Shown here in pieces: positions 55,503-64,000 of a stretch of DNA of 64,000 nt; the stretch's first letter is position 1, and each line of letters begins with the position of its first letter. The position numbers and the translations under genes are program-made. The notes beneath the pieces were generated by a model. It was not told the origin of the DNA and ran no database searches. It was given only the letters and a program-made list of their open reading frames with translations. Source of the DNA: Pseudomonas sp. S30 (GTDB lineage Bacteria > Pseudomonadota > Gammaproteobacteria > Pseudomonadales > Pseudomonadaceae); the NCBI RefSeq assembly GCF_016518545.1, contig NZ_JACVTO010000010.1, forward strand, positions 62,001 to 126,000, read 5' to 3'.

Positions 55503-56408
55503 CTAGACGGGCAGGCTGACGTAAGGCAGTTCCTCGCCTGGGCTGCGCGCGAACTGGCGCTTGTACTCGCGGCTGAACTGCGAGGTGCTTTGATAACCCA
55601 CCCGGTGAGCCACCTGGGCGACACCCAGGCGCTCGCCAACGAGCATCTGCTGGGCCTTGAGCAGGCGCAGGCGCTTGAGGTACTGCATCGGCGCCAGGTC
55701 GGTACTGCGCTTGAAATGCTCGTGAAAGGTCGACACGCTCATGTTGGCCAGGCCCGCCAAGGCTTCCACGCTCAGCGGCTCGGCATAATGCTCGCGCAGG
55801 TAGGCCAGGGCGGCGCCGATGCGGGCGAAGTGTCCCTGCTGCTCGACCAGCGCCCGCAATACTCCGGCCTGCGGCCCGCGCAGGGCGGTGTAGAGCACTT
55901 CGCGAACCCGGCTGGGGCCCAGGACCTTGGCATCGAGCGGGTCCTGCAGGCATTCGAGCAGTTGCTCGACGCTGGCACGCATGGCCGCATCCAGGGCGGC
56001 GGAACTCATCGACTGGGGCGTCTGCACCTGCACGCCCGGATCGGGTGGCAGGGCCATCTGCTGCACCAGCTCGCCCAGCACGGTCCGGTCGATGTCCACC
56101 GCCACCCCGAGCATCGGCGCCTGGGAGGTGGCGAAGGTTTCGCACATGAACGGCACCGAGAGGGCCTGGATCAGGTAGTGTCCGGCGCCATATTCCAGGG
56201 TGCGCGGACCCAGGCGCGCCAGTTTGCTGCCCTGGGCCAGGACGATCAGGCTGGGCTCGTAGATCTGCGGGCTGCTGGCCACGTAGTGGTCCCACGACAG
56301 CACGCGCACCTGGGGCAGGTGCGTGGCGACGAAGCCGGGGCGCGAGGCCAGCGCACGGATCAGGGTGCACAGGCGGGCATTGGCATCAACATGTTGGGTG
56401 AGGTGCAT
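55503..56408 (-). CDS. AraC-family regulator (AraC_N type) next to alcohol dehydrogenase
   Basis: 301 residues. N-terminal AraC-type cupin domain (PQIYEPSLIVLAQGSKLARL, YGAGHYLIQALSVPFMCET), then two helix-turn-helix units (LSVEALAGLANMSVSTFHEH and LGVAQVAHRVGYQSTSQFSR) with FKRSTDLAPMQYLKRLRLLK. It is divergent from the alcohol dehydrogenase gene with 180 bases between, the usual layout for an AraC activator of that enzyme gene. ATG 56408 is chosen; the frame extends further upstream but overlaps the promoter zone. Confidence 0.92.
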   Translation of the reverse strand: MHLTQHVDANARLCTLIRALASRPGFVATHLPQVRVLSWDHYVASSPQIYEPSLIVLAQGSKLARLGPRTLEYGAGHYLIQALSVPFMCETFATSQAPMLGVAVDIDRTVLGELVQQMALPPDPGVQVQTPQSMSSAALDAAMRASVEQLLECLQDPLDAKVLGPSRVREVLYTALRGPQAGVLRALVEQQGHFARIGAALAYLREHYAEPLSVEALAGLANMSVSTFHEHFKRSTDLAPMQYLKRLRLLKAQQMLVGERLGVAQVAHRVGYQSTSQFSREYKRQFARSPGEELPYVSLPV

Positions 56409-56588
56409 GGCGGTTCGCAGGCAGAGAATCAGACAGTGCAATGATCGCAGATTGACAGGCTGGCGCCAGGTGGCTGGGGCAACGTTCGGAGAATCGGGCA
56501 TCGATGCCGGAGAATTCACGATGGTCCTGGCGCGCCGAGGTGCGCACAATGGTTCGCCTGAATCGTTTCAATTCGCGAGGTCCAGAGC

Positions 56589-57641
56589 ATGTATACGGCC
56601 ATCGGCTATGCCGCCCAGTCTTCCACCGCGCCGCTGGCGCCCATGACCTTCCAGCGTCGCGCGCTGCGCCCCGACGACGTCGCCATCGAGATTCTCTACT
56701 GCGGCGTGTGCCACTCGGACCTGCACCAGGCCCGCAATGAATGGGGCATCGCCGTCTACCCGCTGATGCCAGGGCATGAGATCGTCGGTCGCGTCACCGC
56801 AGTGGGCGAAAAGGCTGGCAAGTACACAGTCGGCGACCTGGTCGGGGTGGGCTGCATGGTCGACTCGTGCCGCCAGTGCGAAGCCTGCCACAAGGACCTG
56901 GAGCAGTACTGCCTGGAAGGTCCGACCATGACCTACGCCACGCCTGACCGCGTCGATGGCAGCAACACCATGGGCGGCTACTCCAGCAGCATCGTGGTCA
57001 GCGAGGCCTTCGTCCTGCGCATGCCTGAAGGGCTCGATCTGCCCAGCGCTGCGCCGATTCTCTGCGCCGGCATCACCACCTACTCGCCGCTCAAGCACCA
57101 CGGCGTCGGGCCTGGCCACAAGGTCGGCGTGCTGGGCATGGGTGGCCTGGGCCACATGGGCATCAAGTTCGCCAAGGCGCTGGGCGCCGAGGTCACGGTG
57201 TTCACCCGCTCCCAGGCCAAGGCCGACGAAGCGCGCCGCCAGGGCGCCGACCAGGTGATCGTGTCCACCGACCCTGCGCAGATGCGCGAGGCGGCCGGGC
57301 GGTTCGATTTCCTGCTCGACACCATTCCGGTGCAGCACGACCTGAACCCCTACCTGGAAACCCTCAAGTTCGACGGCGTGCACATCCTGGTCGGCCTGAT
57401 CGAGCCGATCGAGCCTCCCGTGCATGCGGCCAACCTGGTGCTCAAGCGTCGGGTAGTGGCCGGTTCGTTGATCGGTGGCATCGCCGAAACCCAGGAAGTG
57501 CTGGATTTCTGCGCCGAGCACGGCATCACCTGCGACATCGAGATGCTCGACATCCGTCACATCAACGAAGCGTTCGAGCGCATGCACAAGGGTGACGTGA
57601 AGTACCGCTTCGTCATCGACATGGCCACGCTGAAGGCCTGA
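56589..57641 (+). CDS. Zinc-dependent NAD(P) alcohol dehydrogenase (YahK/cinnamyl type)
   Basis: 350 residues. Medium-chain dehydrogenase: catalytic zinc ligands in GVCHSDLHQARNEWG and GHEIVGRV, structural zinc cysteines in CRQCEACHKDLEQYC, Rossmann glycine motif VGVLGMGGLGHMGIKFAKAL. It reduces aldehydes or oxidises alcohols; the cinnamyl/YahK branch prefers NADPH and aldehydes, which is inference here. The divergent AraC gene is the probable regulator. The sotB gene follows at 57832 beyond two inverted repeats. Confidence 0.93.
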   Translation: MYTAIGYAAQSSTAPLAPMTFQRRALRPDDVAIEILYCGVCHSDLHQARNEWGIAVYPLMPGHEIVGRVTAVGEKAGKYTVGDLVGVGCMVDSCRQCEACHKDLEQYCLEGPTMTYATPDRVDGSNTMGGYSSSIVVSEAFVLRMPEGLDLPSAAPILCAGITTYSPLKHHGVGPGHKVGVLGMGGLGHMGIKFAKALGAEVTVFTRSQAKADEARRQGADQVIVSTDPAQMREAAGRFDFLLDTIPVQHDLNPYLETLKFDGVHILVGLIEPIEPPVHAANLVLKRRVVAGSLIGGIAETQEVLDFCAEHGITCDIEMLDIRHINEAFERMHKGDVKYRFVIDMATLKA

Positions 57642-57702
57642 TCCAGCCGCCATCGCTGGCTGGTCCCTGACGCCAAGGGCGGCCGATGGCCACTTGCCGT
57701 GC

Positions 57703-57732
57703 CGCGCGGTTGTGACACTCGCCGACCGCGCG
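57703..57732. other. Inverted repeat between adh and sotB (first)
   Basis: CGCGCGGT (57703-57710) pairs with ACCGCGCG (57725-57732) across 14 bases. It has no T-run; possibly a weak terminator-like structure for adh or an operator. Confidence 0.4.
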
Positions 57733-57771
57733 TACCATGTGCCTCATTCCCCTAACAAGAAAAACCGTGCA

Positions 57772-57797
57772 CAGGCGGCCTGAACCCAGGCCGCCTG
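57772..57797. promoter_or_regulatory. Perfect 10-bp hairpin in the sotB leader
   Basis: CAGGCGGCCT (57772-57781) pairs with AGGCCGCCTG (57788-57797) around GAACCC, 35 bases before the sotB start. On the minus strand it is followed by CGGTTTTTC, but no minus-strand gene ends here. It may be an operator or attenuator for sotB. Confidence 0.5.
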
Positions 57798-57831
57798 CGC
57801 GCGTCCTATCGCTTTGCCTGCGGAGAATGCA

Positions 57832-59049
57832 GTGGCCTCGATGAATGCACCCCTACCTGAATCCCTGCCACCTCCGGCGGGCGGCGGCAGCTGGCTGAGC
57901 GTGATCGCGCTGGCCTTGGCGGCCTTCATCTTCAATACCACCGAGTTCGTGCCGGTGGCATTGCTCAGCGACATCGGTCGCAGTTTCGACATGACCACTG
58001 CGCAGGTCGGCCTGATGCTGACCATCTATGCCTGGGTGGTAGCCCTGGCATCGCTGCCGTTGATGCTGGTCACCCGTAACGTCGAGCGACGACGCCTGCT
58101 GTTGCTGGTGTTCGCGGTGTTCATCGTCAGCCACCTGATGTCCTGGCTGGCGCAGAGCTTCGCCATGTTGCTGGTCAGTCGCATCGGTATCGCGCTGTCA
58201 CATGCCGTGTTCTGGGCCATCACCGCCTCGCTGGCGGTACGGGTGGCGCCGGCGGGCAAGCAGGCCAAGGCGCTGGGGTTGTTGGCCACCGGCACGACCC
58301 TGGCGATGGTGCTGGGCATTCCGCTGGGGCGTGTGGTCGGCGAGGCGTTGGGCTGGCGGGTGACCTTCCTGAGCATCGCGGCCGTCGCCCTGGCGACCAT
58401 GCTGTGCCTGATGAAGTCGCTGCCCTTGCTGCCCAGCCAGAACTCGGGCTCGCTGCGCAGCCTGCCGATCCTGTTCCGCCGTCCGGCATTGGTCATCACC
58501 TACCTGCTGGTCACCCTGGTGATCACCGCGCAGTTCACCGCCTACAGCTACATCGAGCCATTCGCGCTGCACGTGGCGCAGATCAGCGGTGAGCGCACGA
58601 CCCTGGTGCTGTTGCTGTTCGGCGGCGCCGGGCTGTTCGGCTCCGTGCTGTTCAGTCGCTACAGCGAGCGCTTCCCCCAGGGCTTCCTGCTCGGCTCCAT
58701 CGGCTGCCTGGCCCTGTGCCTGTTGCTGCTCCTGCCCGTGTCGGGCAGCTTCACCGCGTTCGCCGTGCTCAGCCTGTTCTGGGGGGTGGCGATCCTGAGT
58801 TTCAGCCTGGCGCTGCAGTCCAAGACCTTGAAGCTGGCGTCCGACGCCACCGATGTGGCCATGGCGCTGTTTTCCGGTATCTACAACATCGGCATCGGCG
58901 GCGGTGCCTTGCTCGGCAGTATCGTCAGCAGCCAGCTGGGTGTGGCGTACATCGGCCTGGTGGGCGGTGCGGTGGCGGTGGGCGGCCTGGTGATCGCCCT
59001 GGCCAGCACCGGGCGTTTCCGTCAGGCAGCGACCTCCACTGTGCCGTGA
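57832..59049 (+). CDS. sotB: MFS sugar efflux transporter SotB
   Basis: 405 residues, twelve predicted helices. Close to E. coli SotB (YdeA): [60 protein letters not shown], and [20 protein letters not shown]. It exports sugars or sugar analogues such as arabinose and IPTG. GTG 57832 has GGAGA five bases upstream and is preferred to the TTG at 57814. It converges with the LysE gene (three bases between stops). Confidence 0.93.
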   Translation: MASMNAPLPESLPPPAGGGSWLSVIALALAAFIFNTTEFVPVALLSDIGRSFDMTTAQVGLMLTIYAWVVALASLPLMLVTRNVERRRLLLLVFAVFIVSHLMSWLAQSFAMLLVSRIGIALSHAVFWAITASLAVRVAPAGKQAKALGLLATGTTLAMVLGIPLGRVVGEALGWRVTFLSIAAVALATMLCLMKSLPLLPSQNSGSLRSLPILFRRPALVITYLLVTLVITAQFTAYSYIEPFALHVAQISGERTTLVLLLFGGAGLFGSVLFSRYSERFPQGFLLGSIGCLALCLLLLLPVSGSFTAFAVLSLFWGVAILSFSLALQSKTLKLASDATDVAMALFSGIYNIGIGGGALLGSIVSSQLGVAYIGLVGGAVAVGGLVIALASTGRFRQAATSTVP

Positions 59050-59052
59050 GCC

Positions 59053-59637
59053 TCAGCCGAGCACTGCCCACCAGGTCGAGACCATCAGCAGCGCAGCCAG
59101 CAGCTGATTGAAGCGCCGCGAGGCCGAGCCAGTGCCGAGCCAGCGTGTACTGCCCACGCCCAGCAGGGCCCAGGCGCCAAGGCAGGGCAGGGCGATGAGC
59201 AGGAACACCAGCGCCAGTTGCCAGACCGGTGTTCGTGGCGTGGCGAACACCCCGATCACGGCCACCGCCATCAACCACACCTTGGGGTTGACCAGTTGCA
59301 GCGCTGCGGCACTCGCGGCGCTCAGGTGTCGCTGCGCCGAAGCGCTCACCGGCTCGCCGGCGGCCTTGAACAGTCGCCAGGCCAGCAGGCTCAGCCACAA
59401 CGCCCCGGCCCAGCCCATCGCTTGCTGCGCCAGGGGGTGGCGCAACAGCAGGTCGCCCAGCCCCAGCCCTACCAGCCAGACGATTCCGGCAGCCGCCGAA
59501 CAGGCCGCCAGGATCTGCAGCACGCTGGCGCGCAAGCCGTTGTGCGCACCGTGGGCGAGAATCAGCAGGTTGGTCGGTCCGGGACTGATACTGGCCACCA
59601 GGGCGAAGAGGGCGAAGGGCAACAATGACGACGACAT
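59053..59637 (-). CDS. LysE/RhtB-family amino acid exporter
   Basis: 194 residues with six helices. The LysE/RhtB marks SISPGPTNLLILAHGAHNGL near the N-terminus, and ALQLVNPKVWLMAVAVIG, are present. Such proteins export amino acids or related metabolites. AAGGAACCC lies before ATG 59637. The AraC gene 49 bases upstream on the same strand is probably its regulator; this AraC-LysE pairing is common. Confidence 0.93.
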   Translation of the reverse strand: MSSSLLPFALFALVASISPGPTNLLILAHGAHNGLRASVLQILAACSAAAGIVWLVGLGLGDLLLRHPLAQQAMGWAGALWLSLLAWRLFKAAGEPVSASAQRHLSAASAAALQLVNPKVWLMAVAVIGVFATPRTPVWQLALVFLLIALPCLGAWALLGVGSTRWLGTGSASRRFNQLLAALLMVSTWWAVLG

Positions 59638-59686
59638 GGGAGGGTTCCTTGATTGACAGGCCCCATGCTGTGCTGCCCGGCCGACT

Positions 59687-60517
59687 TCAGTCTGGAAGGT
59701 TTGAGCAGCGTCGCCGGTAATCGGCGGGCGTCAGCCGATAGGCCCGACGGAACCAGCGACCCAGATGGCTCTGGTCGGCGAAACCCAGGGCCATGGCCAC
59801 TTCGCTGGGCGTGCGGCCGCGAGCCAGCAGGTGCCGCGCGCGGGTCAGGCGCAACTGGATCAGGTAGGCATGGGGTGCCAGGCCGAAAGCGGCCTTGAAG
59901 GCGCGGGTCAGGCGGTAGCGATCGACGGCACACGCCTGGGCGAGGTCGCTCAGGCCGATGTCCTGGTCCAGGTGCGCGTGCAGGTAGTCCCGCGCCCGCT
60001 GGGCGGTGATCGGCAGCCGGGGGTCGGGGTTCAGCCTCCTGCGCCAGTGCAGGTGACCGGTGAGGCAAGCCAGCAGGTCGTCCATGGCCGTCTGCCGGAC
60101 GATGCGCAGTTCGCCGCCATGCATGGCCTGGAATGCGTGGGCCGTGGCAGTGGCCAGTCGCGGGTCGCTGCACAGGGTGTCGGCGAAGGCTGGCAGGCAG
60201 CCGGACGGGGCGCGCTCGAACAGTGCGTGCAGCTGATTCTCCAGCCATTGGCTGTCCAGGTACAGGGTGCAGTAGGTGAATCCGTCCTGTGTCGGTGCGT
60301 GGCCGTCGTGCAGGTCGCCCGGTTCGAGCAGGAAGACCTGCCCAGGGGTGCTGCTATGGCGGACCCGTCTGCAGTTGAACTGTTGCACGCCTTGTTCGGT
60401 GACACCCACCAGGAAGCTGTCGTGCCAGTGCGGGTCGTAGGCGTGGCCGACGAAGTGGGCCCGGACCGATTCGATACCGGTATCGGCGTCCTGTCTGAGA
60501 TCGATCCAGTTGCTCAT
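59687..60517 (-). CDS. AraC-family regulator (cupin type) upstream of the LysE exporter
   Basis: 276 residues. N-terminal cupin (HAYDPHWHDSFLVGVTEQGV, VFLLEPGDLHDGHAP) and a C-terminal double helix-turn-helix (IGLSDLAQACAVDRYRLTRA, PSEVAMALGFADQSHLGRWF, RAYRLTPADYRRR). It belongs to the type that often sits beside a LysE exporter gene and responds to an amino acid. ATG 60517 is chosen; a start nine codons upstream is possible. Confidence 0.93.
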   Translation of the reverse strand: MSNWIDLRQDADTGIESVRAHFVGHAYDPHWHDSFLVGVTEQGVQQFNCRRVRHSSTPGQVFLLEPGDLHDGHAPTQDGFTYCTLYLDSQWLENQLHALFERAPSGCLPAFADTLCSDPRLATATAHAFQAMHGGELRIVRQTAMDDLLACLTGHLHWRRRLNPDPRLPITAQRARDYLHAHLDQDIGLSDLAQACAVDRYRLTRAFKAAFGLAPHAYLIQLRLTRARHLLARGRTPSEVAMALGFADQSHLGRWFRRAYRLTPADYRRRCSNLPD

Positions 60518-60764
60518 GGGGCCGGCCTGGGAAAAAGAGCTCAAGCGTAGCGCAGTCGCACGGGGCGTGCTTAGAACGTCTGTGCACTCTTGTGGCCGAT
60601 CGGACCGACGAAGGCGATCCAGGCAATTCGTGAAGGCGTTGTCGCCTGTCGAATACTTCAGTCTCCAGCCGGTGCGCCTGCACCTGAATTACCCTTGCCT
60701 CGGGTCTGGACCGAGGCGACCCGTCCGTCGCGCAAACGGCGTTCGATGTGGACGACGTGTGGGT

Positions 60765-61679
60765 CTATCCGCCCTTGCAGTGATCCGCCTCGCAGGGCCA
60801 CTGCTCGGCGAAGCGGGCCTGCAACCACCGATGCAGTCGGGCCACCGCAGCCGACAGTTGCTTGCGGTGCGGACAGACCATCACCAGCGGCCGCACGTCG
60901 CCTGGGTAGTCCGGCATCAATACTTCCAGCTCCCCGGCCGCGACATTGGCGCTGACATCCAGCCAGGACTTGAAGGCTATGCCTTCGCCGGCCACGGCCC
61001 AACGCCGCACCACGTCGGCATCGTCGCAGAACAGCGGTCCCTTGACCTGCACCGTCTGCTCGCCCAGTTGCCAGCGATCGAACACGCGCGACTGTTGCAG
61101 GTACAACAGGCAGTCGTGCTGCTTGAGGTCCTCGGGGGTATGGGGGCGCCCGCGCCGTGCCAGATAGGCAGGCGCGGCCACCAGCACTCGGCGATTCCAG
61201 GGCACCAGGGGCAGGGCGATGTAATTGGCGTCCTCTTCGATGCCGTAGCGGATGCCGACGTCCACCGGGTCGCGGTTGAGGTCGGCCAGTGCGTCGGAAA
61301 GGAAAAAGCGCAGGGTGAGGTCCGGGTGTTCGCGACGGAAATCCCCCAGCCATGGCAGCAGCAGGTTGCGTCCGACGTCCGAGGGCGCAGAAACCTGGAG
61401 TACGCCGCGCAAGTCGTGGGAATCGCCATGCAGGCTTTCGCGGCCCTGGCGCAGGGTTTCCAGCACGCTGTGGGCCGTGGGCAGGTAGCGCTCGCCTTCG
61501 GCGGTGAGGCGCAGGCTGCGGGTGGTGCGAGCGAACAGGCGCACGTCCAGCTCACGCTCCAGGCGTTTGATCGCCGCGGCGACCTGGCCGGGCAGGACAC
61601 CGGATTCCAGGGCGGCGGCCGTGAAGCTGCCCAGCGCACTGGAGCGGATGAACAGGTGAAGATCATCGAGGCGCAGCAT
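60765..61679 (-). CDS. LysR-family regulator divergent from nfsB
   Basis: 304 residues. N-terminal helix-turn-helix (DDLHLFIRSSALGSFTAAAL, PGQVAAAIKRLERELDVRLF) and effector domain (LQVSAPSDVGRNLLLPWLGD, VDVGIRYGIEEDANYIALPL). A TGGAG six bases before ATG 61679 supports the start. It is divergent from the nitroreductase gene with 102 bases between them, so it probably controls that gene through the dyad at 61724-61748. Confidence 0.93.
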   Translation of the reverse strand: MLRLDDLHLFIRSSALGSFTAAALESGVLPGQVAAAIKRLERELDVRLFARTTRSLRLTAEGERYLPTAHSVLETLRQGRESLHGDSHDLRGVLQVSAPSDVGRNLLLPWLGDFRREHPDLTLRFFLSDALADLNRDPVDVGIRYGIEEDANYIALPLVPWNRRVLVAAPAYLARRGRPHTPEDLKQHDCLLYLQQSRVFDRWQLGEQTVQVKGPLFCDDADVVRRWAVAGEGIAFKSWLDVSANVAAGELEVLMPDYPGDVRPLVMVCPHRKQLSAAVARLHRWLQARFAEQWPCEADHCKGG

Positions 61680-61723
61680 TTTCACTCCAGTGAGCAAAGT
61701 GTTGCTGCATTCTGCCGGTTTTC

Positions 61724-61748
61724 CTATCTGTCAGAAAAGATAAGATAG
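61724..61748. promoter_or_regulatory. Candidate LysR operator between LysR gene and nfsB
   Basis: CTATCT (61724-61729) and AGATAG (61743-61748) are complementary across a 13-base spacer, in the centre of the divergent promoter region. It is the right place and size for a LysR-type site. Confidence 0.5.
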
Positions 61749-61781
61749 CTGCCATCCCTTTCCCAGACTGGAGCAGTACCG

Positions 61782-62432
61782 ATGGATACCGTCACCCTGG
61801 CCAAGCGCCGCTACACCACCAAGGCCTACGACGCCAGCCGCGTCATCCCCCAGGCCACGATCGATGCCTTGCTCGAGCAACTGCGCCACAGCCCGTCCTC
61901 GGTCAATTCCCAGCCCTGGCACTTCGTGGTCGCCGGCACTGCCGAGGGCAAGGCGCGCCTGGCCAAGGCGACCGAGGCCTTCAGCTACAACACCGGCAAG
62001 ATCCTCAACGCGTCCCACGTGATCGTGTTCGCCACCCGTACCGAGATGACCGAAGCTCACCTGCATGCGGTGCTCGACCAGGAAGCGGCTGACGGGCGCT
62101 TCCGCGACGACCAGGCTCGTGTCGGCCAGGACCAGACCCGCCGTGGCTACGTGGACCTGCACCGTTACGATCTCAAGGATGTGCAGCACTGGATGGAGAA
62201 GCAGACCTACTTGGCCCTGGGCACCGCGCTGCTGGGTGCGGCCGCCCATGGCCTGGATGCCACGCCCATCGAAGGCTTCGACAGCAAGGCGCTGGACGCC
62301 GAACTGGGCCTGCGCGAACGAGGTTTCACCAGCGTGGTGCTGCTGGCCCTGGGTTATCGTAGTGAAGAGGACTTCAACGCAGGCCTGACCAAGTCGCGCT
62401 TGCCCGCCGAGACCGTCTTCACCCACCTGTGA
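61782..62432 (+). CDS. nfsB: Oxygen-insensitive NAD(P)H nitroreductase (NfsB-like)
   Basis: 216 residues, the standard length. FMN-dependent nitroreductase family: MDTVTLAKRRYTTKAYDASR at the N-terminus, LRHSPSSVNSQPWHFVVAGT with FMN contacts, and TYLALGTALLGAAAHGLDAT, LDAELGLRERGFTSVVLLAL at the C-terminus. It reduces nitroaromatics and quinones with NAD(P)H as a cytoplasmic dimer. It is probably controlled by the divergent LysR gene. Confidence 0.93.
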   Translation: MDTVTLAKRRYTTKAYDASRVIPQATIDALLEQLRHSPSSVNSQPWHFVVAGTAEGKARLAKATEAFSYNTGKILNASHVIVFATRTEMTEAHLHAVLDQEAADGRFRDDQARVGQDQTRRGYVDLHRYDLKDVQHWMEKQTYLALGTALLGAAAHGLDATPIEGFDSKALDAELGLRERGFTSVVLLALGYRSEEDFNAGLTKSRLPAETVFTHL

Positions 62433-62439
62433 CCGTCGC

Positions 62440-62475
62440 CGCCGGGCCTTGTATCAAGGGTATCGAGGCCCGGCG
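62440..62475. terminator. Hairpin between convergent nfsB and XRE-cupin genes
   Basis: CGCCGGGCCT (62440-62449) and AGGCCCGGCG (62466-62475) form ten perfect pairs around a 16-base loop. It lies just after the nfsB stop. It lacks a T-run on either strand, so termination strength is uncertain. Confidence 0.55.
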
Positions 62476-62498
62476 AGCGTTGTTCGAACCGACGTCGG

Positions 62499-63044
62499 TC
62501 AGAAATTGGCCGGCGTGTTGGCGCTGATGATCTCGGCTTCGTCGGGGCCGACATTCTTGAAACTGTGGGGAAGGGTGGTGGGAATGTAGTAGCCGTCGCC
62601 GGCGCTGAGTACGCTGACCTGACCATCGACCCACAGCTCCACGGTGCCGCGTGTCACCAGCCCGCATTCCTCGCCTTCGGCGTGGACGATCGGCTCGCCC
62701 GAGTCTGCGCCTGGCGCGTACAGCTCACGCAACATGCGCATTTGCCGACCTTCGACGCTGGCGCCCACCAGTAGCATGCGCAGGCCGTTTCGACCCAGGT
62801 CCGGCTGCTCGCTGCCGCGGAACACGTAGCGCTCCTCGCGTGCCGGCTCATCGAAGCTGAAGAACTCCGCCAGGCTCATGGGGATGCCTTCGAGAAGCTT
62901 CTTCAAGGAACTGACCGAAGGACTGACGCGATTCTGCTCGATCTGCGAGATGGTCGAGTTGGTCAGGCCGCTGCGCCGGGCCAGCTCGCGCTGGGAGAGG
63001 TTGTTGCGTTCACGCACCAGTTTGAGTCGTGTCCCCGTGTCCAT
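62499..63044 (-). CDS. XRE-family regulator with C-terminal cupin
   Basis: 181 residues. N-terminal HTH_3 domain (RLKLVRERNNLSQRELARRS, GLTNSTISQIEQNRVSPSVS) and a C-terminal cupin_2 domain (IVHAEGEECGLVTRGTVELW, GDGYYIPTTLPHSFKN). It resembles PuuR, the repressor of putrescine use in E. coli, in layout. ATG 63044 starts the HTH directly. It lies 88 bases after the MFS gene on the same strand. No polyamine genes are in the window, so a PuuR role is only a suggestion. Confidence 0.92.
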   Translation of the reverse strand: MDTGTRLKLVRERNNLSQRELARRSGLTNSTISQIEQNRVSPSVSSLKKLLEGIPMSLAEFFSFDEPAREERYVFRGSEQPDLGRNGLRMLLVGASVEGRQMRMLRELYAPGADSGEPIVHAEGEECGLVTRGTVELWVDGQVSVLSAGDGYYIPTTLPHSFKNVGPDEAEIISANTPANF

Positions 63045-63132
63045 AGCCGCCTTGTGAAGTGAGTGATCGGAGGTGTCAGAAATAATGGGCAGCGCATTAG
63101 AACACACTCTGATCGGCAGCGCGCTGTGCTCG

Positions 63133-64000
63133 TCAGTCCGCTGTAGCCGGGGGCGCCGGCCACAGGCCGACCGCCAGCAGTAGCACCGCCACCGCCAGGA
63201 ACGGCAGGCGTGGATCGACTGCATAGACCAGGGTGCCGGCCAGTGGCCCGACCACCGCGCCCATGCCCTGCGCTGCGCTGATCGAGCCGGCGGTGGCGCC
63301 CTGTTCGCTGGCCTGCATGGCGTTGGCGGCCAGTGCCGAGAAGGCGGGGAAGACCAAGCCCATGCCGGCGGCGGCAATGAAGAAACACAGCCATAGCACG
63401 GGAGCGGTAGTGGCCAGTGCTGCACAGGCGAAGCCCAGCGCGCTGAGGCTGGCACCCACGCGAATCATCCTCAGGGGTGGCCACTGCAAGCGGCGCAGTG
63501 CCAGTTGAGAGCCGATCAGTGCCACGCCCACGGCCGTCAGTGCGATGCCGGCGGCCTGGGCGGCATCGGTGCTGTTCAAGTTCAGGCGATCCAGGGCGAA
63601 GAACCCTACGGTTATCTGCGACACGGTTACGCTGAGCATGGCACTGAATGCCACCAGCAGCGGGCGACGCAGGCGCCGGTCGCCCAGGCGCACCGCGCTG
63701 GGGGCGTGATGCTGAGGCAGCGCTGCGGGCTTGAGCTTGAGCAGCAGCACCACGAAGGCACTGGCTGGCAGCACTGACAGCACGAAGAACGGCAGGCTGA
63801 GGCTGTGGCGCGCCAGCAGTGCTGCCAGCGCCGGCCCGAGCACCAGGCCCACCGCGTTGGCAGCCCCCAGCAAGGCCATGGATTGCGCACGCCGTTCGGG
63901 CGCGACATGGTCGGCGATCAGGGCATTGCCGGCCACCGGCAGCGCGGCATAGAAAGCGCCTATGAGGCCGCGCGCGAACATCAGGCCGACGAACGCCAGG
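63133..64000 (-). CDS. MFS transporter (N-terminal part beyond the window edge)
   Basis: At least 289 residues. The frame continues through the right edge, so the start is not seen; the first helices are missing. Helices of the major facilitator type with a TetA-like motif (ERRAQSMALLGAANAVGLVL, AALLARHSLSLPFFVLSVLP) and the second half (RVGASLSALGFACAALATTA, GATAGSISAAQGMGAVVGPL) are present. Probably a drug or metabolite exporter. The XRE-cupin gene follows on the same strand and could be co-regulated. Confidence 0.88.
   Translation of the reverse strand, partial: LAFVGLMFARGLIGAFYAALPVAGNALIADHVAPERRAQSMALLGAANAVGLVLGPALAALLARHSLSLPFFVLSVLPASAFVVLLLKLKPAALPQHHAPSAVRLGDRRLRRPLLVAFSAMLSVTVSQITVGFFALDRLNLNSTDAAQAAGIALTAVGVALIGSQLALRRLQWPPLRMIRVGASLSALGFACAALATTAPVLWLCFFIAAAGMGLVFPAFSALAANAMQASEQGATAGSISAAQGMGAVVGPLAGTLVYAVDPRLPFLAVAVLLLAVGLWPAPPATAD

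Noticed and set aside
60545..60764. Possible gene remnant between the AraC and LysR genes
   Set aside because: No frame in the 220 bases gives a recognisable or protein-like sequence.

Overview
The window is about 64 kb of high-GC chromosome that reads as a Pseudomonas of the P. putida group. This rests on a fused nuoCD inside a complete 13-gene nuo operon, a PrrF-type iron sRNA with its Fur box, a TTG-started greB, a Csu-type pilus locus, and the codon use and ribosome binding sites throughout. I see no phage genes, transposase, insertion sequence, rRNA or CRISPR array. The species call is inference from gene content, not from a search.

Layout. 1-8.7 kb: the 5' part of a TonB-dependent receptor (cut by the left edge) with a structured leader, a GNAT acetyltransferase, a tandem SH3-like protein, a putative 27-residue membrane peptide, a MASE1-like GGDEF diguanylate cyclase, an SLC13-type permease and a GH15 glucoamylase-like enzyme. 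8.7-23.7 kb: the minus-strand operon for respiratory complex I (nuoA-B-CD-E-F-G-H-I-J-K-L-M-N), ending at a strong hairpin terminator. 24.3-25.7 kb: isocitrate lyase (aceA) with its own terminator. 26-39 kb: mostly single genes, namely an orphan secretin-like periplasmic protein, a SulP permease, two unknown proteins, a GabT-like aminotransferase with a LysR regulator, an HPP/CBS membrane protein broken by an apparent one-base frameshift, a leucine-rich-repeat protein kinase with a LysR gene, a propionyl-CoA synthetase-like enzyme, a ZapE/AFG1-type ATPase, a YdcH-family protein and tRNA-Gln(TTG).

39.2-44.4 kb is a three-gene light-sensing relay on the minus strand: a bacteriophytochrome, a stand-alone receiver and a REC-PAS-PAS-kinase-REC hybrid. 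Divergent from it, 44.6-51.0 kb holds a complete chaperone/usher (Csu-type) pilus locus: four spore-coat-U pilins, chaperone, usher and tip adhesin. 51-55.5 kb holds an M14 carboxypeptidase, an unusual sigma region 4/FecR-N/transmembrane fusion under a Fur-box-like site, the PrrF sRNA with a strong Fur box, greB, an LpxO-like hydroxylase and thpR. 55.5-64 kb is a set of regulator/enzyme and regulator/exporter pairs: AraC with alcohol dehydrogenase, sotB, LysE with AraC, LysR with nitroreductase, and an XRE-cupin regulator with an MFS transporter cut by the right edge.

The items most worth a second look are the sigma4-FecR fusion beside PrrF, the phytochrome relay facing the pilus operon, the LRR-kinase, the frameshifted HPP gene, and several unassigned structured or dyad elements, especially 2737-2781 and 1427-1485.
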